Of a DNA stretch of 64,000 nucleotides, positions 13,615 to 25,050 are shown piece by piece. This stretch comes from Clavelina lepadiformis. Its lineage: Eukaryota; Chordata; Ascidiacea; Aplousobranchia; Clavelinidae. The position numbers and the translations under genes were made by a program. Within the stretch, counting starts at the first letter, position 1; each line of letters opens with the position of its first letter. Location: the NCBI RefSeq assembly GCF_947623445.1, contig NC_135242.1:6944001-7008000 (forward strand), read 5' to 3'. The notes under the pieces were generated by a model. It worked only from the letters and a program-made list of their open reading frames with translations. It had not been told where the DNA came from and made no database searches.

Positions 13615-14952
13615 TTAAAAAAAGGTGCCTGGAACTGAAAAAAAGCAGCTTGACGCAAATGATTTTATGGTGCAGTCCAGGTTTACCATGTTAGAAATCC
13701 TGACGTTCAGTAGAACATCATGATCACGCAGCAGTTCAGCGTTATTTTCAAAAATTTGTACTACCATAAAATACTCAAATGATATATTCTACCATTAGAC
13801 CTACGCTATCTAAAACGTTTGTGGTGAGCAGCTGCAATTATCTTTGCTTAAAATGTAAGGCTATAAAAAGTATATAACCGACTTACAAGCCCAACGAAAG
13901 CATTCTTGTATATCAACGCAAGTGGCGTTCCTTGCGCTGAGGGGAAAACGGTCGATGTCGCAACCGCAGCCGCTCACGCATTTTTCACATAACGAAAGAT
14001 TTCCAGTCGTAATCTCTTCACAAGTCGGTTGGCAGCTTGCACAGCGCAGGTTTACTTTGTCTGGCGCGCAGTCTGCATAGCACAATCCAGCGTTAGAGTG
14101 CGGGCGTTGGTATATCAAGGAGATGAACTTAAAACAATCGCAATTACACACGAACCTCTCATGGAGAAGCATCCTCCTTTATCGGCGTATGGGTTTCCAG
14201 TAAATGTAGGCAAACACCTGCACCATGGTACACCTTCGTCGTCCCTATAACATTCAGCTTTGGGACCACATAAGCCATCACAGGGAAGCCGAACTGGAAG
14301 AAGTTTACAATAACACCAAATTGATTCGCTAAGACATAAAAATTGTGTGACGCATTCTGAGCAAGGTATAATTACCTGGTTTAGGTTTGCACTCCCCTTG
14401 GCTCTCGTCCCACGTATAACCTGATAGACATGAGCATCTAGCGCTTCCAGTAGCTCGATCTAAACTGCAAACGGTGAATGGAGGACATACATCGCACGCG
14501 CTGAAATCTGCAACATAAATGTTTTTGTTACTTCATAAGTACTACTTCAATTTTAGCTGTAATTAAAGTAAGACTTTTGTTGTTAAAACCAGTTCATTCC
14601 AAGCAGTGATATGCTTAAAACGCTGATCGTTTTTTTCGCTAGTATCGATTTAGAGACACTTAACCGCATGGTGGCACTTTCAGAAATTGATCAGATGAAA
14701 CATTTCGTGAGAACAGATAACAAATACGCGCTCTGGTTTCATTGCCTTTGGGCAAATATTAAGTGACAACAAATTAATTAAAAGGTTAACCTAACACTTA
14801 ATTTTAAGACTCAGTTGTTTTTAGTTTATTTTAAATAGTAATTCTTCAGATGTACCTAGTTCCCTCCCTTTATCATTTGGCATTGCATCGGTCTCTGCCG
14901 GTATGTTGATCCAAAGTAGAAGAACGATTCCGCAAAATGCAAGGTTATTCAT
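13615..14952 (-). CDS. Gene B: short secreted EGF-like/TIL protein
   Basis: Predicted 190-aa secreted protein in five exons: 14856-14952, 14376-14507, 14156-14293, 13887-14072 and 13615-13634, all joined in phase 1. Exon 1 is a signal peptide beginning MNNLAFCGIVLLLWINIPAE. Exons 2 and 3 encode EGF-like modules (CDVCPPFTVCSL... and CDGLCGPKAECYRDDEG...). Exon 4 encodes a TIL-like module whose start (CAPDKVNLRCASCQPTCEE) closely matches the first TIL exon of gene A (CAGDKVMLDCANCQPTCAD), so the two are paralogues. The last exon is only 20 nt (VPGTFF and a stop) after a strong polypyrimidine acceptor; that end is the least certain part. The donor of exon 3 is GTTCGT, an unusual but allowed site. 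Function is unknown; a small extracellular protease inhibitor is one possibility. Confidence 0.72.
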
Positions 14953-17900
14953 CGTAATATTTGGGATATGCTTTCTCAATCTGTTAATGAAAACAGGTCA
15001 TAAATATATTATTATTAGTCACAATGCAATGCTTATAGGATAACATTTCTTCTATAAACTATTACTGCATTTTTGTGCACTGTATGCCAACCAATAGCGA
15101 TGATTCTTATGGTCTAAGACGGCATATACAGAATACTTTCCACATTTTCTTTGACCATATTGTCAAATCAATGATGAAAACCAAACTGCATGTTATCTGC
15201 AGCTTTAGCTGGCGTATAAATAGTTATTTGAAGCCCTCCCTTTTTTCCAGCGTATTTATTTTCGTAAGCGATTGTAAAAGTGATAGTGGATAAACAAAGT
15301 GAAAATATTTTTGTGGATATATTTGCAATAGGTTGTTGATAACCAAAACGCAGTTTTTATCTTTTGAAAAACCCATCGTCGCGGAATACAGCAAAACCAA
15401 TGATGCTGGTCTTTGATGATTATTCTTTTATGTTTATGTATAGGCTAGATGGTTGATTGTAATAATCGTTTTATTTATTTATTCTTGACAATGTTATTGA
15501 ATTTTTTACGAAACTAGTAATTTTTACGCCTTGGAGAAAAATTCCGTTAAGTCATCACATCACACAATTTACATCTTGCCGCGTTGGACCGACGGCACGC
15601 ACAAAACATGTTTGTAACTGTACTTAATTATAGAAGCTTCATATGTGATCAATTAGATTACAAAGTACCATATTCTTTACGGCGTCTGCACCACAAATGA
15701 GTGTTTTCCAGCCGAATGTAAACACTTTGTTATTTGCGTAATTATCGGCCTTGTGATACTCATACTATTGGCTCGTGGAATAGTTGCAGATATCGTAAAG
15801 ATCCGAAAATTTGTTTGTGCCAACAATTACCTTCCTTCTCCTAAACCGTTTTCATGACCATGTGCTTATCATAAGTTAATGGACAACCGTTTGCGATTTT
15901 TATCGAATGTTGTGAAATTTCGATAGTGGAAATTGAACATGTATTTCGCATTAAGATGCTCGGTTTAAATTTATATTTTGTGAACAATATGGTACGAACA
16001 ACGTCTGCGTTAAAAGTCCTGGAAAGTTTGACCATCTTTCTCAACTTCATCGAAAATTGTTTAAAAAGTTTCTTCCAGTTAATTCTCGTGTAAATCTGAT
16101 AAATATACAGTATCATCATAGTTTATATGCATTTAAAAGCCGACATCATTATTAGTAAGTGCCCTTCGTTTCGGGAAATTGTAATCACGATAATTCTGTT
16201 CATGAATTACATTGCAGCAACATGGTTACACCAACCGAAAGTTTTTTTCAAAACATTATAGGAATGAATACGACTGACTCTTAAACTTAAGAGCAAATAA
16301 TGAAAGATCCAGGGTAAATTTTTTAACCGATCACGATTTTTATTCCAGTACTTCCGACGCTACCCTTGTTTACTGTTTTTTTTTCACGAAGAAAGGTTTT
16401 GTGTAGAGGATACACATAGAATAATCTTATCGTTTCATCAGCTTTGTTGCGTGCATGTACCAAATAACTCAGACAACGGACGATTGTGTTTTAGCGACTC
16501 TTCGATCGTCATACCATGCTCAGGCGATGCCACCGAGATACAGAAACGAACGCATTTGACCAAACATGTCTGCAAACTCAGCAATAACTTTTATACGACA
16601 ACATTCCAGCAGGGTACGAAGAACTTTACCACGTTCGATGAGGGCATATCTCTAAACGTGAACATTTCCACCTCTAATGTTATATTACAATAGTTCTACA
16701 CTGCTTTACTCTAAAACATCTCACCAAAGTTTCACAATAAAGTACATTTGGAAGTTATGTTTCCTACCTTACGTTTCTTATGTTTCTTAAGGCAAAGTTA
16801 CTTAAAAGAAGCAAATTTCGCTGCGAGTTTATCTCAATATACTTCCAACAAAATGCCACCATTGGTTCAAGTTTCAACGGACAATATACCATGCAATAGT
16901 TTTCGTTTTAAATAAATTGTTAAGGTCAAAATTAATTGGACATTCTGGTCTTTTCCAAAAATTTGTTATGCGTTATCAAACTTATACAACGCTAAACTGC
17001 ATATGATTGGGCTACGAAAACGGATTCTTGGTCAAATATATTGTCGTGGTGAAAGTTTGAAGTAATTCATAAAAACAAAATTGTCTGAAGATACGAGAAC
17101 ATTACAAAATGTATGTGCAAGGTTAGTCATAAGTATTTGATGTCGATGTTGTATGTTTTACAAGTTTGTAATATGAACACAAAATGAGTGTGCGCTAAAG
17201 GATAACATAGATTTCAGTCAAGATAACTTGTATAGTTATTTATTTCCATTTGACCACCTGGTGAATACAGATTAACGTGCTCTGCACAGCTGTTGATGAT
17301 TACAGTGGGATCCTGCGAATATTTTACTTCAAAACACCTTTTTGACGGACGAATTCCTTAATAAAGGTTGCTAAACTTGATGTACCGGATTAAAATTTCC
17401 CAGGCCTCGATCGATTTAACTGTTTAGATTTTCTAACAGATAGTCCCGGAATGTAGTAACCACGCATAGAAATCCCCAACCTCATTAATTTATGTGCTGT
17501 TATACATTCTGCATGTTTTGTTTGCAACAGTATATTCAATAAAAATGAAATGCTGGTTAGCGGCTAAATATTTTTTAGAAAAACCATAATTCTATGTTTT
17601 GAAAAATATATTGTTCCATATCAAAAAATTCCAAAATTTAATGTATGGGTCAATTTTGCAATCTGCCATATTTGATGATTAAACATTCTAACAGCAAGAA
17701 TTTTTCAAAAGCTTTGTGGTTTAGTGCAATGAACATCTGTTAAAAATCTGTCACCGACATCAAAGCAATTGTATTTGGGATGATGCTTCATAAAGTTTTG
17801 GTTAAACGCATCTTGTTAAGTCTCATTCTGCGTTTGACCCATGCTACACTTGTCAAACAAAACTCAAGTTATGGAATAATAACTTCAGCAGCCTACTTAA

Positions 17901-18644
17901 AAACAAGCTCGCAGCAATGAAAGTGTTCATTTTAATACATTTGAAAACACAAGTTGTTATCTAAAAGACTTATCGTTTATCGGCTATGACAATATCCATT
18001 TGGTCAGTTTGCATTTTGCACGGTAATTGTCTTCTGTTGTAGCTCATCTGACAAAGGGTCACGTAAAAGTTAAAAAAGATAATGGAGGCAATGCTCAAGC
18101 CTTATCTATCAAGGTTCAGTGAGAGGCAGCATCGTTCATTATTTAACCTCAGACGGAATTCACCTTCTTAATCGTGGTAAAACGAGCTGTGATCATGCAC
18201 GCAATTGGTGTTTATAGCAGGCTGTAATCCGAATTTTTGGCGTTCTACAACACTCAGATGGCACGATTCGGCCCAAAATATTTACCTATGTAAGCTCGTG
18301 CTTATACTTATACGGTTTATCGGCGAAATACATGCTTGCGATAAACAGGCTAAACAAAGGGTGCTTTGCGACGAGAAACTGCGCATCGAATGGTGAAAAA
18401 TAATCGCATCAACATCTATTGTTCGGAGAGAATAGCTACGGAATTTTATCTAAACAAACATCGTCTTTCTTTTGCCGACGCATATTTGAAACAACGCTGG
18501 TCTGACCATAATTTGTAATACTTTGCAAGACTTAGCAAAAAATGGAAAATTCCATGAAAAACACACATTCCAAAAATAACATTTAAAGCTTGTCTGATAA
18601 TTTTAGCTGGATAATATCGGCAAAACAATAAACAGCGTGGCACA
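14953..18644. other. Spacer between genes B and C, nothing recognised
   Basis: About 3.7 kb between the start of gene B and the stop of gene C. Only isolated open frames occur (for example 15841-16119 on minus and 16451-16693 on plus). They have no recognisable domain or splice context, and no Cys-rich exon is visible. The promoter of gene B is presumably just right of 14952, but I can point to no element. Confidence 0.45.
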
Positions 18645-21600
18645 CTATCCTAAAAGATTTATCGTTTCTCTGCAGATTTTTCCATCACCGGTATAGCCTA
18701 GATTGCAAGTGCAAGTTGAATTACCAGCAGCATTCACCGAGCAAGTTGCGTTCCTGTCACATTTACAAGACGCATTTGCTGAAACAATGATTTAAAAAGC
18801 GTTAAACATATGGGTCTAGAGTGCCGATAAAGTTGCTTTGTTCTGTAGTGGCAAAATAACATGTTTTGCCTTGTCGGCAACAAACGTCTTCCAATATTTG
18901 CAGTGGTTGAAATGAACTTACATGCTTTACATCTGTAGCCATCCCCAGCATACCCTTGCTTACATGTACAACGAGGAATTCCTCTGGCGTCTTTCGTGCA
19001 AACGACATGACTACCACACGCGCAGGAGATATCGTCTATATGAAAAATATAACGAAAGTGATCCTTTTGCTTATTCTTACAAATCACATATTTCAAATGC
19101 TACTTAAATTGCTTAACACAAACTTTTTGTTATGACCAACCTATACCGCAAGAAAATAAAAGCAGAACTGTAGAACATTAGCAACAAAATCGGGCTAAAT
19201 AATTTTAACAAAAAGTGGAGCTTACAGGTTATTAAGCTACAGTTAACTCCGTCTCCAAGATATCCAGTTTTACAAGTACATTTCGGAAAACCCTGAACGT
19301 CTCTTGTACAAATGGCATTCACATGACACCCAGTACATGGAAGGTTAACTTCGAAATATAACGTAATAGTCGATTAAAAAGTATGCTCGCTTTGATGGTT
19401 ATAAATAATGTAGAAGTGTTTGCACCTCATGCTGTATTCAACTGCTGCCTTATAAGTTTACACAAATTTATCTGATTGATATTTTGCAACATAAAACCCT
19501 AACGTTATTATATTGCAAAATACCCATACGATGCGCTTCTTGCTCACACAACAGCTACAGTGCATTACATAACTTACTTACATCCATTTGCAGATCTCGG
19601 CATGCAAGTGAATAAGAAATAAAGATAAACACATCGCTCCTCACTGGAACATCGTGGTTGGCAATCACTTGTTGACCTTGTTTGAAAGGGAGTCGTCGTT
19701 TGCTGTGTGATGTTTGTTACTGCTGAAATAAGTGAAGTCACACTTAACAAAATAATGTAGATACTATTGTTATAGAATAGAAACACACCAAAAACCAAAG
19801 TTTAAGCATTTAAAAGAATGTTTTGTGTGATAAGTGATAACATACACTGGCGTGTTTTCCTGCATATGGCGATAACAATGTAACAAAAGCAACAAATTTA
19901 CTTGCAACGCAGCTGTATCGAAAAAGTGAGGTGCGCAAGCATACTTCATTGGACGCACACTGTCGCCTACATCGGCTGTTGGTGACTGGCGATAGCGTTA
20001 AAAATAAGAATATTCATTAGATGCCGTTTATTCCATCAAAGTATGATTTTGAAAAAGTAATACAGCGACATACACAGTACAGTTTTGAATCAAACGTTTA
20101 AACAAAGGTATTTATATCCCAACAAACCACCACAATTTGTTTCTAAGTAACATTTCGTCTTACCGAAGACGCATTGATATCTGAAGAATGAAAACTGGCA
20201 CCTCTGATTTGCTGAACAGGCGGGCCTGCATCTGCTGCTAAACGATGCTTTTTGTGTTCTAGTTTGTGTTGGAAACTTGACTGTGTTTCATAAAACAACG
20301 GGGAATATGGCTTACGAAAATGTAAAAAGATATAGGCTTAAATTTGCAAAAACTACTACCGCATATTGCTATACTGTACGTGTTTGAAGAATTTCAATTA
20401 ATTTGTAGCTTAACAACGTTTGTGTAAGAATACCTACCAGGTCGGCACCGAAATGGTCCAAATATACCAAACAACCTTCGACACGCTTCATTTGGCAAGC
20501 ATTCAGGATTACATCTACTTCTTGTACTTGGTGTTATAGATGTGACTGTAGTTGTACGAAAAACTATACGAAGCAGTTAAAAAGATGATCGTACTGTATC
20601 TTGAAAATTTTTATCCTGTAAATGCCCGTGAGACTTTGCTTTGGATAATGTTTGTTCCATAAAAATTATCTCAAAACTTATATTTAAAATTGAGTTCAAA
20701 ATATTTTTGCAACAAAGTTAGTAAAGTTGTGGTAACGCTCACTTGCACGGCATTGGAAAGGTCCGAAAATTCCAAAGAAACCAGTACATCTTTCATTGTA
20801 TCTGCACTCGGAATTGCATCTGCTTCTTCTTCTCACAACAAGTGTGGTTGAGACTGTGACGTCTGCATCTGGCCACAGTACAGTAACTCATTAATTACTT
20901 TCATTATGAAGCAATTGCACTAATAAGAATCTACCGTGTTGTTTCGCCTGTGGTCCAAACTGATTTTATTGCCAGTTTTTTTAACGAAGAATTAAAACCA
21001 TATACGTTTTACCTTATAAGATTTTGATAATCACACTATTTCACATTTTTACTCATCTGAAACCTACTTTATTTTGCTTATTTATTTGGTGTACCGACAC
21101 TTAATCACGCGACACATAATCACGCGACATTTAATCACCGACACATAATCACTAGGACATTTAATCACGCGACACATAATCACTAGGACATTTAATCACG
21201 CGACACATAATCACTAGGACATTTAATCACGCGACTTGGATACGTAATCACGCGACATTTAATCACGCGACACATAATCACTTGGATGCGACTGCCAAAG
21301 GCTTCCTTGGTCTTTCTTTTAGAACTCCCCGACAATTGTTTTGAATCCGTTTGAGACTGCCGCAGTAAGTGCTTTCCGCACAGCATTTCCTACAGCAAAT
21401 GTTAGGAGTTGTTATTTTCACCTAACGCAAAGCGTCCTGCGCAAAGTGAATGAAATTGGCATGAAGTGTGACTACGAGTCTGATGACGAATTAAGAACAG
21501 CTGTTCGGTGTTTACCAGCCTTAGCCATGGTCCCTTCCTCTGACGTAGTCGAGTCATTTCTGATCTTAGCTGATAGCATGCCCGATCACGAGAAGATGCC

Positions 21601-24600
21601 TGAGCTGCTTTCGTATTTCGAACACACATATATCAGAGGCAGACGACGTCCGGGACGTGGTGAACATTACGGCTCAGCCATCTTTCCAATCGAAAGTTGG
21701 AATCATTACGAAGCCGGGGCAGGTTGCATTGCAAGAACCACAAATGCAGTCGAAGGTTGGCATTTTTGTCTCCAAGTGCTTTTTCAATGCCACCACCCGA
21801 CAATGTGGACTTTCATACGGGGAATTGAAAAAGACATTCAAATGCAACGTGCAACGTTTCTGCAAGGAATTGCTGGTACTCAACCTTCTATTCCAATACG
21901 GTACAAGGCACTGAAACTGCGCGTGCAAAACATAGTTGACCGTTATCTGTCAAGCGAAATTTTAGTCTATCTTCGTGCAGTTGCTTACATTTCCCATGCA
22001 TAACATTGCTGTAAATTGTAAATGTAAAAAAATATTGTAAATGTGTGATTAAATGTCGCGTGATTAAATGTCCTAGTGATTATGTGTCGCGTGATTAAAT
22101 GTCCTAGTGATTATGTGTCGCGTGATTAAATGTCGCGTGATTAAATGTCCTAGTGATTATGTGTCGGTGATTATGTGTCGCGTGATTAAGTGTCGCGTGA
22201 TTAACTGTCACCAAACCATTTATTTTACAAATAGTTTTGCAATTTTGTTACAAAACAACTAACATTACCTAAAAAGCATCGGTATCCTAAAAGAACCCTG
22301 GCACAAACATGATTGGTAGCACATGCTGGACTGCAAGCACTTCGCGCTGAAGGCTGTCTTGTCGAGGCCAGTTGTGATGTTGTGGTGCTAGCTGTGGAAG
22401 TTGTACTTGTGATCAGAGAGCATGCCAACCCATTTCCACTGTACCCTTTATTGCAAGTGCATCTTGGTGTCCCAGCTTCATCCCTCGCGCACGTGGCTGC
22501 CTCGTCACATGAACAGGGAAGGACAAGGTTTGCTGAAATATGTAGACATCCTGATAATCTAATCAAATATAACTTAATATACACTGTAGAGAGAGAGAGA
22601 GAGTCAGCGATTTGTAGTCTACAGTGTACTTAAAATAAGTCCTTTGCTAACCTATAAGATGAAAATTATCATAAAAACTCTAATATTACAGAATGCTAAA
22701 TTTTAATTCTTACGAATTATGGGGGTGCATGACAACCCGTCTCCGGTAAAACCCAGGTTACAAGTGCAGCTGGTAAAACCTTCGTTATCCCTTGAACAAG
22801 AGGCGTTTTTGTCGCACACACATGGTAGGCTGACTGAAAGTACACCATTGCTAAGTGGTTTAGTAAAACAATAGGCTACAATGCCAAAAGGATTGTTTTT
22901 TGGGGTAACTGATAGCTAGGGATTGGTATTTAACAGTACATTACTATATATGAGTCACCAACAATTTACATACAGCCAGAGCCTTCCACTTCAGTCGAGC
23001 CAATTTCTTTGCAATTGTCGTAAGGATTTCCAGTAGAATTTGCAATGCAAGAGCACTTAGGCACACCTCGATCATTTGTTGTACAAATAGTATTGCGCCC
23101 ACAGTTATTGCAACTTGCCTCTGTACGATTTACACCTCATATTTTGAGTATACTTTATGTTTACTCTACATTACTACATAATTAACGTATATTTGTTGTA
23201 TTATGACATTGGACATTTAAATCATGTTGCGGTATGCTTTTTGTCTACAGGGATTCGGACTATTATTAATTTTCTCAAACTATGTATCGTACCGTTGATG
23301 GAAAAACATGTCAGACCATTGCCAATGAACCCAGGATTGCAGCTACATCCGTTATCGCCAGTCAGTTTATCGACTCGGCAATTTGCGTTGACATCACACG
23401 CACAAGACGTATTTGCTTAACCAGTAAGGTGTAGTTGTTACTACAAACACTATTAGCATTTAATTAAACTTTGTTTTACAGCAAATATGTCACGCAGGCA
23501 TTTAATTAGTGTTTCACATTGGGTGATATTTGTGGGAAAGTTAAGGTTATTGGAACTCATCACATTGCCAATCCCGGTTGTTTGGGACAACAGTAGCCTA
23601 CTCGGGAAAAAAGGAAACAAACAATAAAAATACGCGTAAAGCTGGCAATATATCCGCATAACTAACATTTCATTAATGTAGCATCAAATAACAGTTTCAT
23701 TACCAGTGAATTCTTTCAGATAAAATACACTGCTTTTCACTAATTTTGTGTCTTGTCTGCAAGCTTAACAGTGACACCAAGCGTGAGAAAGCAAAGAAAC
23801 TCACCATTTGTAGAAACGCAAATAAAGCCGTCTCCGAGAAATCCTTCATTGCAAGTACAGGATGGTATACCAAATGCATCTTTTTTGCAGGTTGCATTGC
23901 CATCACAGACACAAGGCAGATTAACTGGTAAAACATTATAAGTTGTAACGCACCATTTTGAAACAAAGATAAGCAGAAATATCATAACAAACTCTCCGTC
24001 GCATATTCCGTAAAACTAAACGGTAAATCAAAGTGTACTAACTGCTTTAAATAATAGTTAAGTCTGTGATTGGTTAAACCCTTACATATGTTAGAAATAC
24101 AGGTCAATCCATCACCGGTTAAACCTTCATTGCATGTGCAGAGCGGAAAACCGCGTTTGTCTCGTGTACAAGTAGCATTTGCATGACAAGTGCATGGCAG
24201 CTTGACTAAACCACAAATGCGTTAAAAATAAATTGTTGATTGTCCCACAAGCATTAGGCTATATACCTGTGTCGAAATATTGATTTAAAGTATGTAATAT
24301 TTAGCTATTTTCACTAATTGGCATGGAAGTACAGCTTGAAACACAAAAGTTCATATCAACCCGAATGGATTGCCTGCTAAGTAATACTGTAAGTCTGCAA
24401 CACGAATAGCTTACGGTGTAAGGATGTACACGTTTTTCCATCCCCAGTAAAACCTTCCTTGCATTGACAAGAGGGAATCCCGACCTCACTTCGCGTACAG
24501 TTTGCGTTAACGTCGCACTCACATTGTAAGTTAACTTTTGGTAGAATAATAAGAACGTGAATATCAATCGTAACATACATCTAAAATCATATGCAAAGGA

Positions 24601-25050
24601 AAGTGCTATTGTAGGCCTATTTCAAAGTGCGCCTACATATTGAAGGGTCAGCCAAGCACGTTTCACCGTCACCTACGAAACCAGATATACATTGACATCT
24701 GGGCACGTCATTTCCGACTCTCAAGCAATCTGCAAATCTGCTGCATTTGCATTCGTCACGTCCTGGTAAAGCAAAAGAACCGGTTATTATACTAATATTA
24801 CTTACAAGTGAAATATGGTGTGAGTAATAATATTAAATTTGTAGCTAGCATTCTAAAGTTTTTTGATAGGTTTGTGTTATTTCATTAATCAAACAAATGG
24901 TTTGTCTAAACACTATTTGTCCGCACCTTTCAAAAGGGAGCTTACCAACATATACCTTAACAAGGAATTTGTCCCAAACTGCCCTGACGTAAGTGACGAG
25001 TTAAGGAGCAAAATTAATGTAAAAAGTGCAGAGAATATAGATTTATTCAT
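18645..25050 (-). CDS. Gene C: secreted multi-EGF protein with four-Cys repeats
   Basis: Predicted 720-aa protein. Exons: 24927-25050, 24637-24762, 24415-24534, 24086-24205, 23805-23924, 23293-23415, 22974-23120, 22714-22833, 22269-22532, 20743-20853, 20438-20545, 20164-20247, 19902-19985, 19582-19722, 19226-19348, 18922-19035 and 18645-18778 (stop TAG). All internal exons are phase 1-1. Exon 1 gives a signal peptide ([20 protein letters not shown]). Its 3' border is uncertain: a GTGCGG donor keeps the frame, while the better GTAAGC site at 24944-24945 is phase 0 and would need an extra exon. Exons 2-9 encode eight EGF-like modules with consensus LPCxCDxNAxC and CxCxxGFxGDGxxC. The second half of exon 9 and exons 10-14 encode Thr/Ser-rich linkers and six short C-x3-C-x5-C-xn-C repeats. 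The last three exons return to EGF-like modules. No transmembrane segment is seen, so it is probably extracellular matrix or coat material. Confidence 0.8.
21088..22217. mobile_element. Mutator-like transposon with tandem subterminal arrays
   Basis: A 1130-bp element in the intron of gene C between the exons at 22269-22532 and 20743-20853. Perfect 8-bp target duplications ATTTATTT flank it (21080-21087 and 22218-22225). Its 28-bp ends align in register, sharing GG at the tip and TTAATCACGCGACAC inside. Each end continues as a tandem array of 14-17-bp units (ACATTTAATCACGCG, ACATAATCACTAGG), inverted between the two sides. Between them is a transposase remnant. The right end lies 51 bp from the donor-side border of the 22269 exon. 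Confidence 0.92.
21341..22003 (+). pseudogene. MULE transposase fragment
   Basis: An open frame of about 220 codons encodes the C-terminal half of a Mutator-like (MULE) transposase. Visible landmarks are FETAAVSAF then [20 protein letters not shown], matching the family's 'DFE-A-A ... CxFHxxQ' block, and later [20 protein letters not shown], the conserved NavEgWH segment. The residue expected to be the catalytic Asp before FE is Pro (NPFE). The upstream catalytic region and a proper start codon are missing, and the frame abuts the left subterminal array. The element is therefore a deletion derivative that must depend on a full-length partner. Confidence 0.85.

Noticed and set aside
21088..22217. 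CRISPR array (regular short repeats at 21.1 and 22.1 kb)
   Set aside because: Repeats are adjacent without unique spacers, are inverted between the two sides, and flank a eukaryotic transposase remnant.
7229..25050. Reading genes A, B and C as one giant gene
   Set aside because: Each has its own signal-peptide exon and A/C have terminal stops; gene B's short last exon is less certain, so fusion transcripts remain only a possibility.
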